In this document: positions 5,735 to 12,463 of the stretch, piece after piece
How positions within the stretch are numbered: position 1 is the first letter of the stretch
Layout: every line of letters starts with the position of its first letter
DNA from: Sulfuriferula multivorans
GTDB lineage: Bacteria; Pseudomonadota; Gammaproteobacteria; Burkholderiales; Thiobacillaceae
Direction of reading: 5' to 3'
Assembly (NCBI GenBank): GCA_010365175.1
Contig: JAAFGW010000050.1
Span: 1-13,310 of the forward strand
DNA: 13,310 nt
The notes under the pieces: generated by a model
Seen by the model: only the letters and a program-made list of their open reading frames with translations
What the model was told of the DNA's origin: nothing
The model's database searches: none
Program-made: the position numbers and the translations under genes

Positions 5735-6289
5735 ATGGCAGCACTTTTTAAAGCAGCACTTTTAAAATCAGAACCCTCCCCCCATACAGAACACGATGAC
5801 GCCGGGCAGTTGATGCTGTCTGCCGTGCTCGATGGCGAAGCGAAACGCTCCGAAATCGAGGGTTGTATAGCTGGGCTTAAGCATGATGAAGTGTTACGAA
5901 AAAACTGGTCTGAGTACCATCTTATTGGGGATTTGATGCGTGGGGTGGCGCCCAGTCCTGATGAGTTTATGGCACGCTTTTCAGCACAATTGGCCAACGA
6001 GCCGACTGTGCTCGCGCCGCGACGCAGTGTGTGGCCACAGCGTGTGGCAGCGGCTTCGTTCGCGTCGCTTGCAGTGTGGGGTGTGGTTTCGGTTACCGGG
6101 CTGACATCAGACGCGCCGGGCATTGCCCCCTTGTCTGCAATGCCGGGCGCACAGCAGGTTGCGTTTGTGTCTGAGCAGGGTTCTGCGGAGTCCCGTCTGG
6201 CACCGTATCTTGTGGCCCACCAGGAGTTTTCACCCATGGCTGTCGCGTCGCCTTACCAGCGTGCAGTCGAGGTGGTGGAGCCTCGTTAA
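5735..6289 (+). CDS. rseA: Anti-sigma-E factor RseA (MucA)
   Basis: This 184-residue single-pass membrane protein is the likely anti-sigma factor that holds RpoE at the inner membrane and is cleaved on envelope stress. The cytoplasmic RseA_N part has LMLSAVLDGEAKRSE (about 26-40) and WSEYHLIGDLMRG (58-70). A membrane segment spans about 103-122. The periplasmic tail includes SRLAPYLVAHQEFSP, a stretch shared with MucA proteins. ATG 5735 is chosen over GTG 5726 because AGGTGG (5724-5729) lies 5 nt upstream. The first residues, MAALFKAALLKSEP, contain a 5-residue tandem repeat and extend some 25 residues ahead of the usual SALLDGE start. Its TAA overlaps the rseB ATG by one base. Identity rests on context plus topology and is strong. 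Confidence 0.92.
   Translation: MAALFKAALLKSEPSPHTEHDDAGQLMLSAVLDGEAKRSEIEGCIAGLKHDEVLRKNWSEYHLIGDLMRGVAPSPDEFMARFSAQLANEPTVLAPRRSVWPQRVAAASFASLAVWGVVSVTGLTSDAPGIAPLSAMPGAQQVAFVSEQGSAESRLAPYLVAHQEFSPMAVASPYQRAVEVVEPR
5738..5767 (+). repeat. 15-bp tandem duplication at the start of rseA
   Basis: GCAGCACTTTTTAAA (5738-5752) is followed directly by GCAGCACTTTTAAAA (5753-5767), identical at 14 of 15 positions. It is in frame and encodes AALFK then AALLK immediately after the initiator methionine. It lies in the N-terminal extension of RseA before the conserved RpoE-binding domain, so it probably does not disrupt function. Confidence 0.85.
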
Positions 6290-7260
6290 TGCGGACCGTG
6301 TTAATTCGGACAGTGACAATCTGGCAGCGGGAGTGGTTGGCGATTGCGTTTGCAGGCTTGGTGGCCTTGCCCGGTGCAGCGCAGGCCGATGCCGCGCTTG
6401 AATGGCTGAATCGGGCTGCCGTTACAGCCAAACAACTGAATTTCAGCGGTGTCTATGTCTATCACCACGGCGAACATATCGATGTACAACGGGTATTGCA
6501 CCGGGTCGACGCTTCAGGCGAACAGGAAAAAGTCGAGGTCATGGATGGCACACCGCGCCTGTTCCTGCGCGTAAATAGTGATGTGTACTGCCATCTTCCG
6601 GACGGCAAGAATGTGCGACTGGAGCGTAATTCATCGCGTCGCTTTTTCCCCGCACTCTTACCGAATCAACCGGAATCTCTGCTCGACTATTACGATGCCA
6701 AGCTGGGTGGGACTGAGCGTGTGGCAGGCCGTAGTTGCCAAATATTGACCCTGGCGCCACGTGATGGTTATCGCTACACCACAACCTTGTGGCTGGACAA
6801 GCGTACAGGGCTGCCCCTCAAATCGCGTGTCGTTAATAACAATGGCGGCGTGGTGTCGATGTTCGTGTTTTCGGAAATTCAGATAGGCAAAGCGCCGGAT
6901 GCCCTATTGTTTCGCAATGACTTGACGGGAAAACGCGTGATAAACGCAGGTGTCGATATGCCGGTTGACGTTGGTTGGAGCATAAAGCCCCCCCCCGGTT
7001 ATGAGCGGGTTCAGGCCGCCGTGCGTTCGTTACCGGGTAAAAAGTCTCCAGTGACGCATCTGGTTTATTCAGATGGCCTCTCTGTCTTCTCGATGTTTGT
7101 TGAGCAGGCTGATCCTCAAGTGGAACGGCTGCATGGCTTGTCGGCAGAGGGGGCCATTGGAATTTACGTCCGTGAAGTCGATGGATACACCGTGACAACG
7201 CTGGGAGAAGTGCCAAACCTGGCGCTGATCGAAACCGGTAACTCGGCGAAAAAGAAGTAA
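6289..7260 (+). CDS. rseB: Periplasmic sigma-E regulator RseB (MucB)
   Basis: This 323-residue exported protein is the RseB/MucB regulator that binds the periplasmic part of RseA and shields it from proteolysis until mislocalised lipoproteins or LPS are sensed. A signal peptide is evident, with a hydrophobic core near WLAIAFAGLVALPG and cleavage expected after AQA (residue 33). The mature protein begins ALEWLNRAAVTAKQLNFSGVYVY, a typical MucB start, and has the LolA-like N-terminal domain (about 35-205) including TTLWLDKRTGLPLKS, then a smaller C-terminal domain (about 215-315) with GWSIKPPPGYERV, THLVYSDGLSVFSMFVE and VTTLGEVP. The start ATG overlaps the rseA stop as TAATG, so the two are translationally coupled. 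The lysine-rich end (AKKK) is unremarkable. Confidence 0.94.
   Translation: MRTVLIRTVTIWQREWLAIAFAGLVALPGAAQADAALEWLNRAAVTAKQLNFSGVYVYHHGEHIDVQRVLHRVDASGEQEKVEVMDGTPRLFLRVNSDVYCHLPDGKNVRLERNSSRRFFPALLPNQPESLLDYYDAKLGGTERVAGRSCQILTLAPRDGYRYTTTLWLDKRTGLPLKSRVVNNNGGVVSMFVFSEIQIGKAPDALLFRNDLTGKRVINAGVDMPVDVGWSIKPPPGYERVQAAVRSLPGKKSPVTHLVYSDGLSVFSMFVEQADPQVERLHGLSAEGAIGIYVREVDGYTVTTLGEVPNLALIETGNSAKKK
6292..6321 (+). repeat. Imperfect 15-bp tandem repeat at the start of rseB
   Basis: CGGACCGTGTTAATT (6292-6306) and CGGACAGTGACAATC (6307-6321) match at 11 of 15 positions and encode RTVLI then RTVTI directly after the initiator methionine. It lies in the basic n-region of the signal peptide. Divergence is high enough that chance similarity is possible. 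Confidence 0.45.
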
Positions 7261-7267
7261 GACGTTT

Positions 7268-7717
7268 ATGTTGGAACAAACCGCCGAGGTCACCAAAACT
7301 GCATCAGATGGTGTCTGGGTGCAGGCTGTCGAGCCTTCTGGCTGCGGCACCTGTGGCGGCCAAGGATGTTCGACGCGCCGCATAGCTGAATTATTTCAGC
7401 GCAAGCCCAGGCAGTTTCAGGTCGACTGTGATTTATCGCTGTCGCCAGGTGATCGCGTGGTGGTGGGTATTGCCGATGGCAGCGTACTTAAAAGCGCGTT
7501 ACGTGCCTATGGGTTGCCTTTGGGATTGATGCTGGCAGGTGCGTTGCTTTCGCAAGCCTTGCAACCCGGCGACGGCTCAGCACTGATTGGTTTGTTGTTG
7601 GGGGGCTGCCTGGGCTGGTTGATCGCGCGAGGTGGGCGCGCACCCCGCCCGGTGGTGCTCAGACGTGAAGATGTCCTGCTTTTGAAGAAAAAACAGCTGA
7701 AGAAAAAACAGCCATGA
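7268..7717 (+). CDS. rseC: RseC/MucC family membrane protein
   Basis: This 149-residue protein belongs to the RseC/MucC family, an inner-membrane component of the rpoE operon also linked to the reducing system that keeps SoxR inactive (RsxC/RseC). The N-terminal domain carries the conserved cysteine cluster C26-x2-C29-x4-C34 (GCGTCGGQGC), a likely metal or redox site. Two membrane segments follow, about 79-98 and 104-121, with a short positively charged tail (LLLKKKQLKKKQP). ATG 7268 lies 7 bp after the rseB stop. The tail is encoded by a perfect 15-bp tandem repeat. The gene ends 13 bp before mucD. The family call is strong; the molecular role of RseC is poorly known in general. Confidence 0.93.
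   Translation: MLEQTAEVTKTASDGVWVQAVEPSGCGTCGGQGCSTRRIAELFQRKPRQFQVDCDLSLSPGDRVVVGIADGSVLKSALRAYGLPLGLMLAGALLSQALQPGDGSALIGLLLGGCLGWLIARGGRAPRPVVLRREDVLLLKKKQLKKKQP
7683..7712 (+). repeat. Perfect 15-bp tandem duplication at the end of rseC
   Basis: TGAAGAAAAAACAGC occurs twice without gap, at 7683-7697 and 7698-7712, in frame in the rseC tail. A third, degenerate unit, TGAAGAAAGGCAAGC at 7715-7729 (11 of 15), contains the AAAGG that serves as ribosome site of mucD. The array therefore spans the rseC-mucD junction. Confidence 0.85.
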
Positions 7718-7730
7718 AGAAAGGCAAGCC

Positions 7731-9134
7731 ATGATAAAAGCCGCTCTTGCAACGACCGCACTGGTATGTGCGTTGACAGCGCCCGCGCTGGCCAGGGATG
7801 TGATGGATGTGGCGGATCTGGTTGAAAAGCAAGGCCCGGCTGTAGTCAATATCAGCACGACCAAAATGTTGAGACGCAGCGCAGAGGGATTGCCTTTTGC
7901 CCTCCCCGATAACGAAGATTTGCAGGAGTTTTTCCGCCGTTTTTTCCCTCGCATGCCGGGTGGGCCGGACGGACGACGGGGGGGGCCGATACAGGAAATT
8001 CCGTCGCGTAGCGCGGGGTCAGGTTTTATCGTCAGTAGTGACGGGTATATCCTGACCAATGCACATGTGGTTAAAGATGCAGATGAAGTGCTGGTCAAGC
8101 TGATCGACAAGCGCACCTTCACCGCGAAGGTGGTGGGCGCAGACGATCGAACCGATGTCGCAGTGATTAAAATCATCGCGAGCAACCTTCCTGCGGTCAA
8201 ACTGGGAGACCCCACCAAGTTACGCGTTGGTGAAGCGGTGGCAGCCATTGGCTCGCCATTTGGTTTCGAGAACTCGGTTACAGCGGGAATTGTGTCTGCC
8301 AAAGGGCGCTCGTTACCATCAGAAAGCTATGTGCCGTATATCCAGACCGATGTAGCGATCAATCCGGGTAATTCCGGCGGGCCACTGTTCAATATGCGCG
8401 GCGAGGTTGTGGGCGTCAACTCGCAGATAGTCAGCCGCAGCGGGGGGTATCAGGGCGTTTCATTCGCGATCCCGATCGATGTGGCGATGGAAGTGGTCGA
8501 TCAACTGAAAAGTGGCGGCAAGGTTTCGCGCGGCTGGCTTGGGGTGGCGATCCAGGAAGTTACGGCCGATCTCGCTGAGTCTTTTGGTCTGGACCGCCCA
8601 CGTGGGGCGCTGGTCTCGCAGGTCCAGGAAGGTAGTCCGGCGCTCAAGGCCGGCTTCCAGGCATCCGATGTCATCCTGACATTCAATGGCAAAGCCGTGG
8701 AAAATGCGGGCGACCTGCCGCGCATGGTAGGTGTTGCAAAGCCGGGCGCCAAAATGGCGGTAGACGTTTGGCGCAAGGGTAAGAACCAGCGGTTGGAAGT
8801 GGTACTGGGCGAATTGCCAACAGATATTCCGGTGGCCAGCAAAGACAGCAAGACCTATTTACGCGGCGGACTGGCTTTATTGGAGCTCAGCGCTGAACGC
8901 CGGCGTGCACTCGATATTGATCATGGTGTGCTGGTTGAGGAGGCCACAGGTGACGCGGCGCGTGCGGGCATTCGTACGGGCGATGTCATCCTGGCTGTCA
9001 ACAATATCAAAATCGCGACGGTGGGCGCGTACCGAAAGGCCATTGCTGCTGTTCCGGTCGGGAAAAGTGTGGCTATCCTGGTGCGCAGAGGGGATGGCTC
9101 CATGTACGTGCCACTGAAAATATCGGGTGAGTAA
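7731..9134 (+). CDS. mucD: Periplasmic serine protease MucD (DegP/HtrA family)
   Basis: This 467-residue Do/HtrA-type protease degrades misfolded envelope proteins in the periplasm. A signal peptide is seen at 1-21 (hydrophobic ALATTALVCALTAPALA, cleavage after ALA). The trypsin-like domain has the complete triad: H112 in LTNAHVV, D142 in DRTDVAVIKI and S215 in NPGNSGGPL. A loop rich in F, G, P and R (about 63-90) precedes it. Two PDZ domains follow, about 265-360 (RGWLGVAIQEV, GSPALKAGFQASDVI) and 372-460 (RAGIRTGDVILAVNN). Length is close to Pseudomonas MucD. ATG 7731 has AAAGG about 7 nt upstream. Its place in the rse operon matches the Pseudomonas algU-mucABCD layout, whereas E. coli degP is elsewhere. 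Sigma-E control through the operon promoter is likely. Confidence 0.96.
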   Translation: MIKAALATTALVCALTAPALARDVMDVADLVEKQGPAVVNISTTKMLRRSAEGLPFALPDNEDLQEFFRRFFPRMPGGPDGRRGGPIQEIPSRSAGSGFIVSSDGYILTNAHVVKDADEVLVKLIDKRTFTAKVVGADDRTDVAVIKIIASNLPAVKLGDPTKLRVGEAVAAIGSPFGFENSVTAGIVSAKGRSLPSESYVPYIQTDVAINPGNSGGPLFNMRGEVVGVNSQIVSRSGGYQGVSFAIPIDVAMEVVDQLKSGGKVSRGWLGVAIQEVTADLAESFGLDRPRGALVSQVQEGSPALKAGFQASDVILTFNGKAVENAGDLPRMVGVAKPGAKMAVDVWRKGKNQRLEVVLGELPTDIPVASKDSKTYLRGGLALLELSAERRRALDIDHGVLVEEATGDAARAGIRTGDVILAVNNIKIATVGAYRKAIAAVPVGKSVAILVRRGDGSMYVPLKISGE

Positions 9135-9372
9135 AACGCTCACGCTCTACAAAAGGGCAGGCTGCCCGCTATGCGACGACATGGCGGAAGTGGTGCGTGA
9201 ACTGATCGTGGGAACTGATCATCAGTTGGCGTCTGTTGATGTGGATACACAGCCCGCACTCAAGGCCCTCTATGGCTGGGAAGTGCCCTTGTTATTCGAT
9301 GGCGATGCCGAGATTTGCCGACATCAACTGAATCTGTCTGCGTTTAGGGTTTGGCTGCGCGCCCACCCCTAA
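9127..9372 (+). CDS. Glutaredoxin-like (DUF836-type) small redox protein
   Basis: This 81-residue thioredoxin-fold protein has the pattern LTLYKRAGCPLCDDM with a C13-x2-C16 active-site pair, a WEVPLLF cis-proline stretch near residues 51-57, and a short C-terminal helix, fitting the glutaredoxin-like DUF836 family. No signal peptide or membrane segment is seen, so it should be cytosolic. The start is GTG 9127, overlapping the end of mucD by 8 bp, so translation is coupled to mucD. No SD is separable from the mucD coding sequence. Its position between the envelope-stress genes and lepA suggests co-expression with stress genes, and the cysteine-bearing RseC in the same operon makes a redox partnership conceivable but unproven. 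The substrate is unknown. Confidence 0.88.
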   Translation: MSKTLTLYKRAGCPLCDDMAEVVRELIVGTDHQLASVDVDTQPALKALYGWEVPLLFDGDAEICRHQLNLSAFRVWLRAHP

Positions 9373-9387
9373 AATCCGTTAAAATCC
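9370..9387 (+). repeat. Two 8-bp direct repeats in the lepA leader
   Basis: TAAAATCC occurs at 9370-9377 and 9380-9387, one helical turn apart, the first overlapping the glutaredoxin-gene stop codon. TAAAAT resembles a -10 box, but no -35 at proper spacing was found. The role is unknown; it could be a protein-binding site or part of a lepA promoter. Confidence 0.4.
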
Positions 9388-9410
9388 ACATAGTTATCGC
9401 ATCCCTTGCC

Positions 9411-9433
9411 GGGCACGGAAACGTGCCCGTTTT
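9411..9433 (+). terminator. GNRA hairpin with T-run just before lepA
   Basis: GGGCACG (9411-9417) pairs perfectly with CGTGCCC (9422-9428) around a GAAA tetraloop, followed by GTTTT (9429-9433). This is a short but plausible intrinsic terminator or attenuator between the stress operon and lepA. The T-run is only four bases, so termination may be weak. It ends 3 nt before the lepA start codon, so it may also affect translation initiation. Confidence 0.5.
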
Positions 9434-9436
9434 GCT

Positions 9437-11236
9437 GTGTCCCAGAATCTGATCCGCAATTTTTCCATTATCGCCCACATTGACCATGGCAAGTCCACGC
9501 TCGCTGATCGTCTGATTCAGTTCTGTGGCGGCCTGTCCGAGCGGGAGATGGAAGCGCAAGTGCTTGATTCTATGGATATTGAGAAAGAGCGCGGCATCAC
9601 TATCAAGGCACAAACTGCCGCGCTGACCTACAAGGCTCAGGATGGTCAGATATACCGGCTGAATCTGATTGATACACCGGGCCACGTCGATTTCTCCTAC
9701 GAGGTCTCGCGCTCACTGTCGGCGTGTGAAGGCGCACTGCTGGTGGTGGACGCCTCACAGGGTGTCGAAGCCCAGACGGTAGCGAACTGTTATACCGCGA
9801 TTGACCTGGGTGTCGAGGTGATCCCGGTGCTCAACAAGATCGATCTGCCCGCCGCTGATCCAGACCGCGTTGCGGAAGAAATCGAGGATATCGTGGGGAT
9901 CGATGCCAGCGAGGCCGTGCGCGCCTCGGCCAAAACCGGCATTGGCATCCCGGAAATTCTCGAAGTCGTGGTCAAGCATGTCCCTGCGCCGCGCGGCGAT
10001 GAGTCTGCACCTTTGAAGGCCCTGATTATCGACTCATGGTTCGACAATTATGTCGGTGTGGTGATGCTGGTGCGGGTGGTCGACGGTGTGCTCAGGCCCA
10101 AGGACAAAATTCTCTTCATGGAAACCGGCGCGCTGCATCTGACCGAGCACGTGGGTATCTTTACGCCCAAGTCGGTAGACCGGCCGCAGTTATCCGCCGG
10201 CGAGGTGGGTTTTGTGACTGCGGGCATCAAGGAGCTTAAATCGGCCCAGGTGGGTGACACAATTACCCGGGTCGACCGGCCTGCAAGCGTGGCCTTGCCC
10301 GGATTCAAGAAGGTGCAATCGCAGGTTTTTGCCGGACTGTACCCGGTTGAGTCACACGATTTCGAGTCGCTCCGCGATGCCCTGACCAAGCTGCAATTGA
10401 ACGATGCAGCCCTGCAGTTCGAGCCCGAAGTCTCGCAGGCGCTGGGGTTCGGTTTTCGTTGTGGGTTCCTGGGACTATTGCACATGGATATCGTGCAGGA
10501 GCGACTGGAACGCGAATACGACATGGACCTCATCACCACGGCACCAACCGTGGTCTACGAAGTGGTGATGAAGGACGGCTCGATGATCCATATCGAAAAC
10601 CCGTTTAAATTGCCTGAACTGTCAAAAATCGAGGAAATCCGCGAACCGATCATCACCGCAACCATTTTTGTGCCCGAGGAGTTCGTCGGCAACGTGATTA
10701 CGCTGTGCAACCAGAAACGCGGGATGCAGGTGAACATGCAGTATCACGGAAAACAGGTCATGCTCGTCTATCACTTGCCGATGAATGAAGTGGTGATGGA
10801 CTTTTTCGACAAGCTGAAATCGACCAGTCGCGGCTATGCTTCGCTTGATTACGAATTCAAAGAATACCGTGTGGGTGATCTGGTTAAACTCGATATTCTG
10901 GTGAATAACGAAAAGGTTGATGCGCTGTCATTGATCGTGCATCGTGCCACCAGTGTGTACCGCGGTCGTGAATTGGCGTCGAAGATGCGTCAATTGATTC
11001 CGCGCCAGATGTTTGACGTCGCAGTTCAGGCAGCGATTGGTGCCAATATCATCGCGCGCGAAAACATCAAGGCCTTGCGCAAGAACGTACTGGCCAAATG
11101 TTACGGCGGCGACATCAGCCGCAAGAAAAAACTGCTGGAAAAGCAGAAAGCCGGTAAACGCCGCATGAAGCAGGTCGGCAACGTCGAAATTCCGCAGGAA
11201 GCCTTTCTTGCGATTCTTCAGGTCTCGGACAAGTAA
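9437..11236 (+). CDS. lepA: Translation elongation factor 4 (LepA)
   Basis: This 599-residue GTPase binds the ribosome and acts on mispaused or back-translocating complexes and ribosome assembly. The GTP-binding motifs are intact: G1 AHIDHGKST (13-21), switch region ERGITIKAQTAAL (from 51), G3 DTPGH (79-83) and G4 NKID (133-136). EF-G-like domains follow, with GFRCGFLGLLHMDIVQERLEREYD, and the LepA-specific C-terminal domain ends with RKNVLAKCYGGDISRKKKLLEKQK and GKRRMKQVGNVEIPQEAF. Length is that of the family. The only start codon between the upstream in-frame stop (9380-9382) and the conserved IRNFSIIAHIDHG is GTG 9437. It has no Shine-Dalgarno and follows a hairpin directly, which is unusual for a well-conserved gene. 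lepB follows after 5 bp. Confidence 0.97.
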   Translation: MSQNLIRNFSIIAHIDHGKSTLADRLIQFCGGLSEREMEAQVLDSMDIEKERGITIKAQTAALTYKAQDGQIYRLNLIDTPGHVDFSYEVSRSLSACEGALLVVDASQGVEAQTVANCYTAIDLGVEVIPVLNKIDLPAADPDRVAEEIEDIVGIDASEAVRASAKTGIGIPEILEVVVKHVPAPRGDESAPLKALIIDSWFDNYVGVVMLVRVVDGVLRPKDKILFMETGALHLTEHVGIFTPKSVDRPQLSAGEVGFVTAGIKELKSAQVGDTITRVDRPASVALPGFKKVQSQVFAGLYPVESHDFESLRDALTKLQLNDAALQFEPEVSQALGFGFRCGFLGLLHMDIVQERLEREYDMDLITTAPTVVYEVVMKDGSMIHIENPFKLPELSKIEEIREPIITATIFVPEEFVGNVITLCNQKRGMQVNMQYHGKQVMLVYHLPMNEVVMDFFDKLKSTSRGYASLDYEFKEYRVGDLVKLDILVNNEKVDALSLIVHRATSVYRGRELASKMRQLIPRQMFDVAVQAAIGANIIARENIKALRKNVLAKCYGGDISRKKKLLEKQKAGKRRMKQVGNVEIPQEAFLAILQVSDK

Positions 11237-11241
11237 TCATC

Positions 11242-12051
11242 ATGAATTTTGCGCTCATTCTATTTATTGCACTCGCTGTTACCGGTGGTATCTGGTTGTT
11301 CGATTTATTGTTATTGAAGCGTGGACGCCACAAGGATGCCAGGGAGCCACTACTGGTTGAATATGCCAAAAGCTTTTTCCCTGTTATTTTGATCGTTTTC
11401 GGTCTGCGATCTTTCTTGGTCGAGCCTTTCAAAATTCCGTCCGGGTCGATGATGCCCACGCTTTTGATAGGCGATTTCATCCTAGTCAACAAATACACTT
11501 ACGGTATCCGCTTGCCGGTCCTTAATAAAAAAGTGATTCAGATAAACAACCCGGAGCGTGGTGACGTAATGGTGTTTCGCTATCCAGCCGATCCCGGTCT
11601 GGATTACATTAAACGCGTGATTGGTGTGCCAGGTGATGTGGTTGAGTATCGTGACAAAAAATTGAGCATCAACGGCAAACCCGTCAAAACAGTCAACACC
11701 GGAACTTACAATTATGTGGGGTCAGGGCTGAATTACATCACCGCGATGGTGTATGGCGAGCAGTTGAATGGGGCTGACCACAGCATGATGACTGAGCCCG
11801 GTAAGCCCGCAGTATTTCCGACCCAGGTGGTGGACTTCCCTTCCCGGGAAAACTGCTCGTACAATGCCGAGGGTGAAGGCTTCGTCTGCAAAGTACCCGC
11901 CGGACAATATTTCATGATGGGCGACAACCGTGATGCCAGCAATGACAGCCGTTACTGGGGGTTTGTGCCGGATGAAAACATAGTGGGCAAGGCATTTTTC
12001 ATCTGGATGAATTTTGAGAGTTTTGGCCGTATTGGCACCACCATTCGTTAA
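11242..12051 (+). CDS. lepB: Signal peptidase I
   Basis: This 269-residue inner-membrane protease removes signal peptides from Sec- and Tat-exported proteins on the periplasmic side. Two N-terminal membrane segments are seen (about 2-25 and 43-60). The catalytic serine is S69 in KIPSGSMMPTL and the general-base lysine is K124 in DYIKRVIGVPGD. The C-terminal box GDNRDASNDSRYWG is at 228-240. C205 and C216 flank a loop where E. coli LepB has its disulfide, so a similar bond is possible. The enzyme is shorter than the 324-residue E. coli protein but normal for this group. ATG 11242 lies 5 bp after the lepA stop, without a clear SD, so coupling to lepA is likely. In this window it would serve the exported RseB and MucD. 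Confidence 0.97.
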   Translation: MNFALILFIALAVTGGIWLFDLLLLKRGRHKDAREPLLVEYAKSFFPVILIVFGLRSFLVEPFKIPSGSMMPTLLIGDFILVNKYTYGIRLPVLNKKVIQINNPERGDVMVFRYPADPGLDYIKRVIGVPGDVVEYRDKKLSINGKPVKTVNTGTYNYVGSGLNYITAMVYGEQLNGADHSMMTEPGKPAVFPTQVVDFPSRENCSYNAEGEGFVCKVPAGQYFMMGDNRDASNDSRYWGFVPDENIVGKAFFIWMNFESFGRIGTTIR

Positions 12052-12061
12052 AGGAGACACC

Positions 12062-12463
12062 ATGCACCGTGCATGTTCCATGCAAAACCAGCAACGTGGT
12101 TTGACCATGATTGGATTTCTGTTTGTTGCGTTTGTTTTGGTCATGGTGGCCATGCTGGGGATGAAGCTGGTCCCGGCCTACATCGAATTCTTTTCGGTGA
12201 AGAAAATTCTTGCCACGATGGGGCAGGAAAGTGACCTCAAATCAAAAAGCAATGGCGAAATCCGCAGTGATTTTATGAAACGTGCAAATGTGGGCTACGT
12301 CACTGTGGTCAAGCCGGAGGACCTCAGCATTGATAGGCGTAATGGGACTGCGGTCATTTCAGCGGAATACGCATTCCGCACAAAACTCGTTGGCAATGTC
12401 AGCCTGGTAGTCGATTTCAGTGCCAGCTCGGACCCCAACGCCGCGCCTGCTCAGATTGAATAA
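12062..12463 (+). CDS. DUF4845 protein with pilin-like N-terminus
   Basis: This 133-residue protein of unknown function has one N-terminal hydrophobic helix preceded by QQRGLTMIGFLFVAF, closely like a type IV prepilin leader (RG followed by a hydrophobic helix), except that the usual glutamate at mature position 5 is glycine. The rest (MKLVPAYIEFFSVKKIL, then a beta-rich EYAFRTKLVGNVSLVVDF) would lie in the periplasm. ATG 12062 is chosen because AAGGAGA (12051-12057) is 4 nt upstream; an open frame from 12014 would overlap lepB. The DUF4845 label is recalled from its fixed place between lepB and rnc in betaproteobacteria and from the VGMK/P-Y-F layout. It overlaps the longest rnc frame by 44 bp. 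Whether it is cut by a prepilin peptidase or simply anchored is unknown. Confidence 0.82.
   Translation: MHRACSMQNQQRGLTMIGFLFVAFVLVMVAMLGMKLVPAYIEFFSVKKILATMGQESDLKSKSNGEIRSDFMKRANVGYVTVVKPEDLSIDRRNGTAVISAEYAFRTKLVGNVSLVVDFSASSDPNAAPAQIE

Noticed and set aside
5575..6237. Minus-strand open frame of 220 codons antisense to rpoE and rseA
   Set aside because: Long antisense frames are expected opposite GC-biased genes; composition is serine/threonine/arginine-rich with no domain pattern, while the sense genes are clear.
7577..8302. Minus-strand open frame of 241 codons antisense to rseC and mucD
   Set aside because: It is a shadow of two well-supported genes, and the low-complexity composition and lack of motifs argue against coding.
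9212..9237. GAACTG ... TCTGTT as a second sigma-E promoter ahead of lepA
   Set aside because: The spacer is only 14 bp and the -10 fits poorly; sigma-E promoters need about 16-17 bp.
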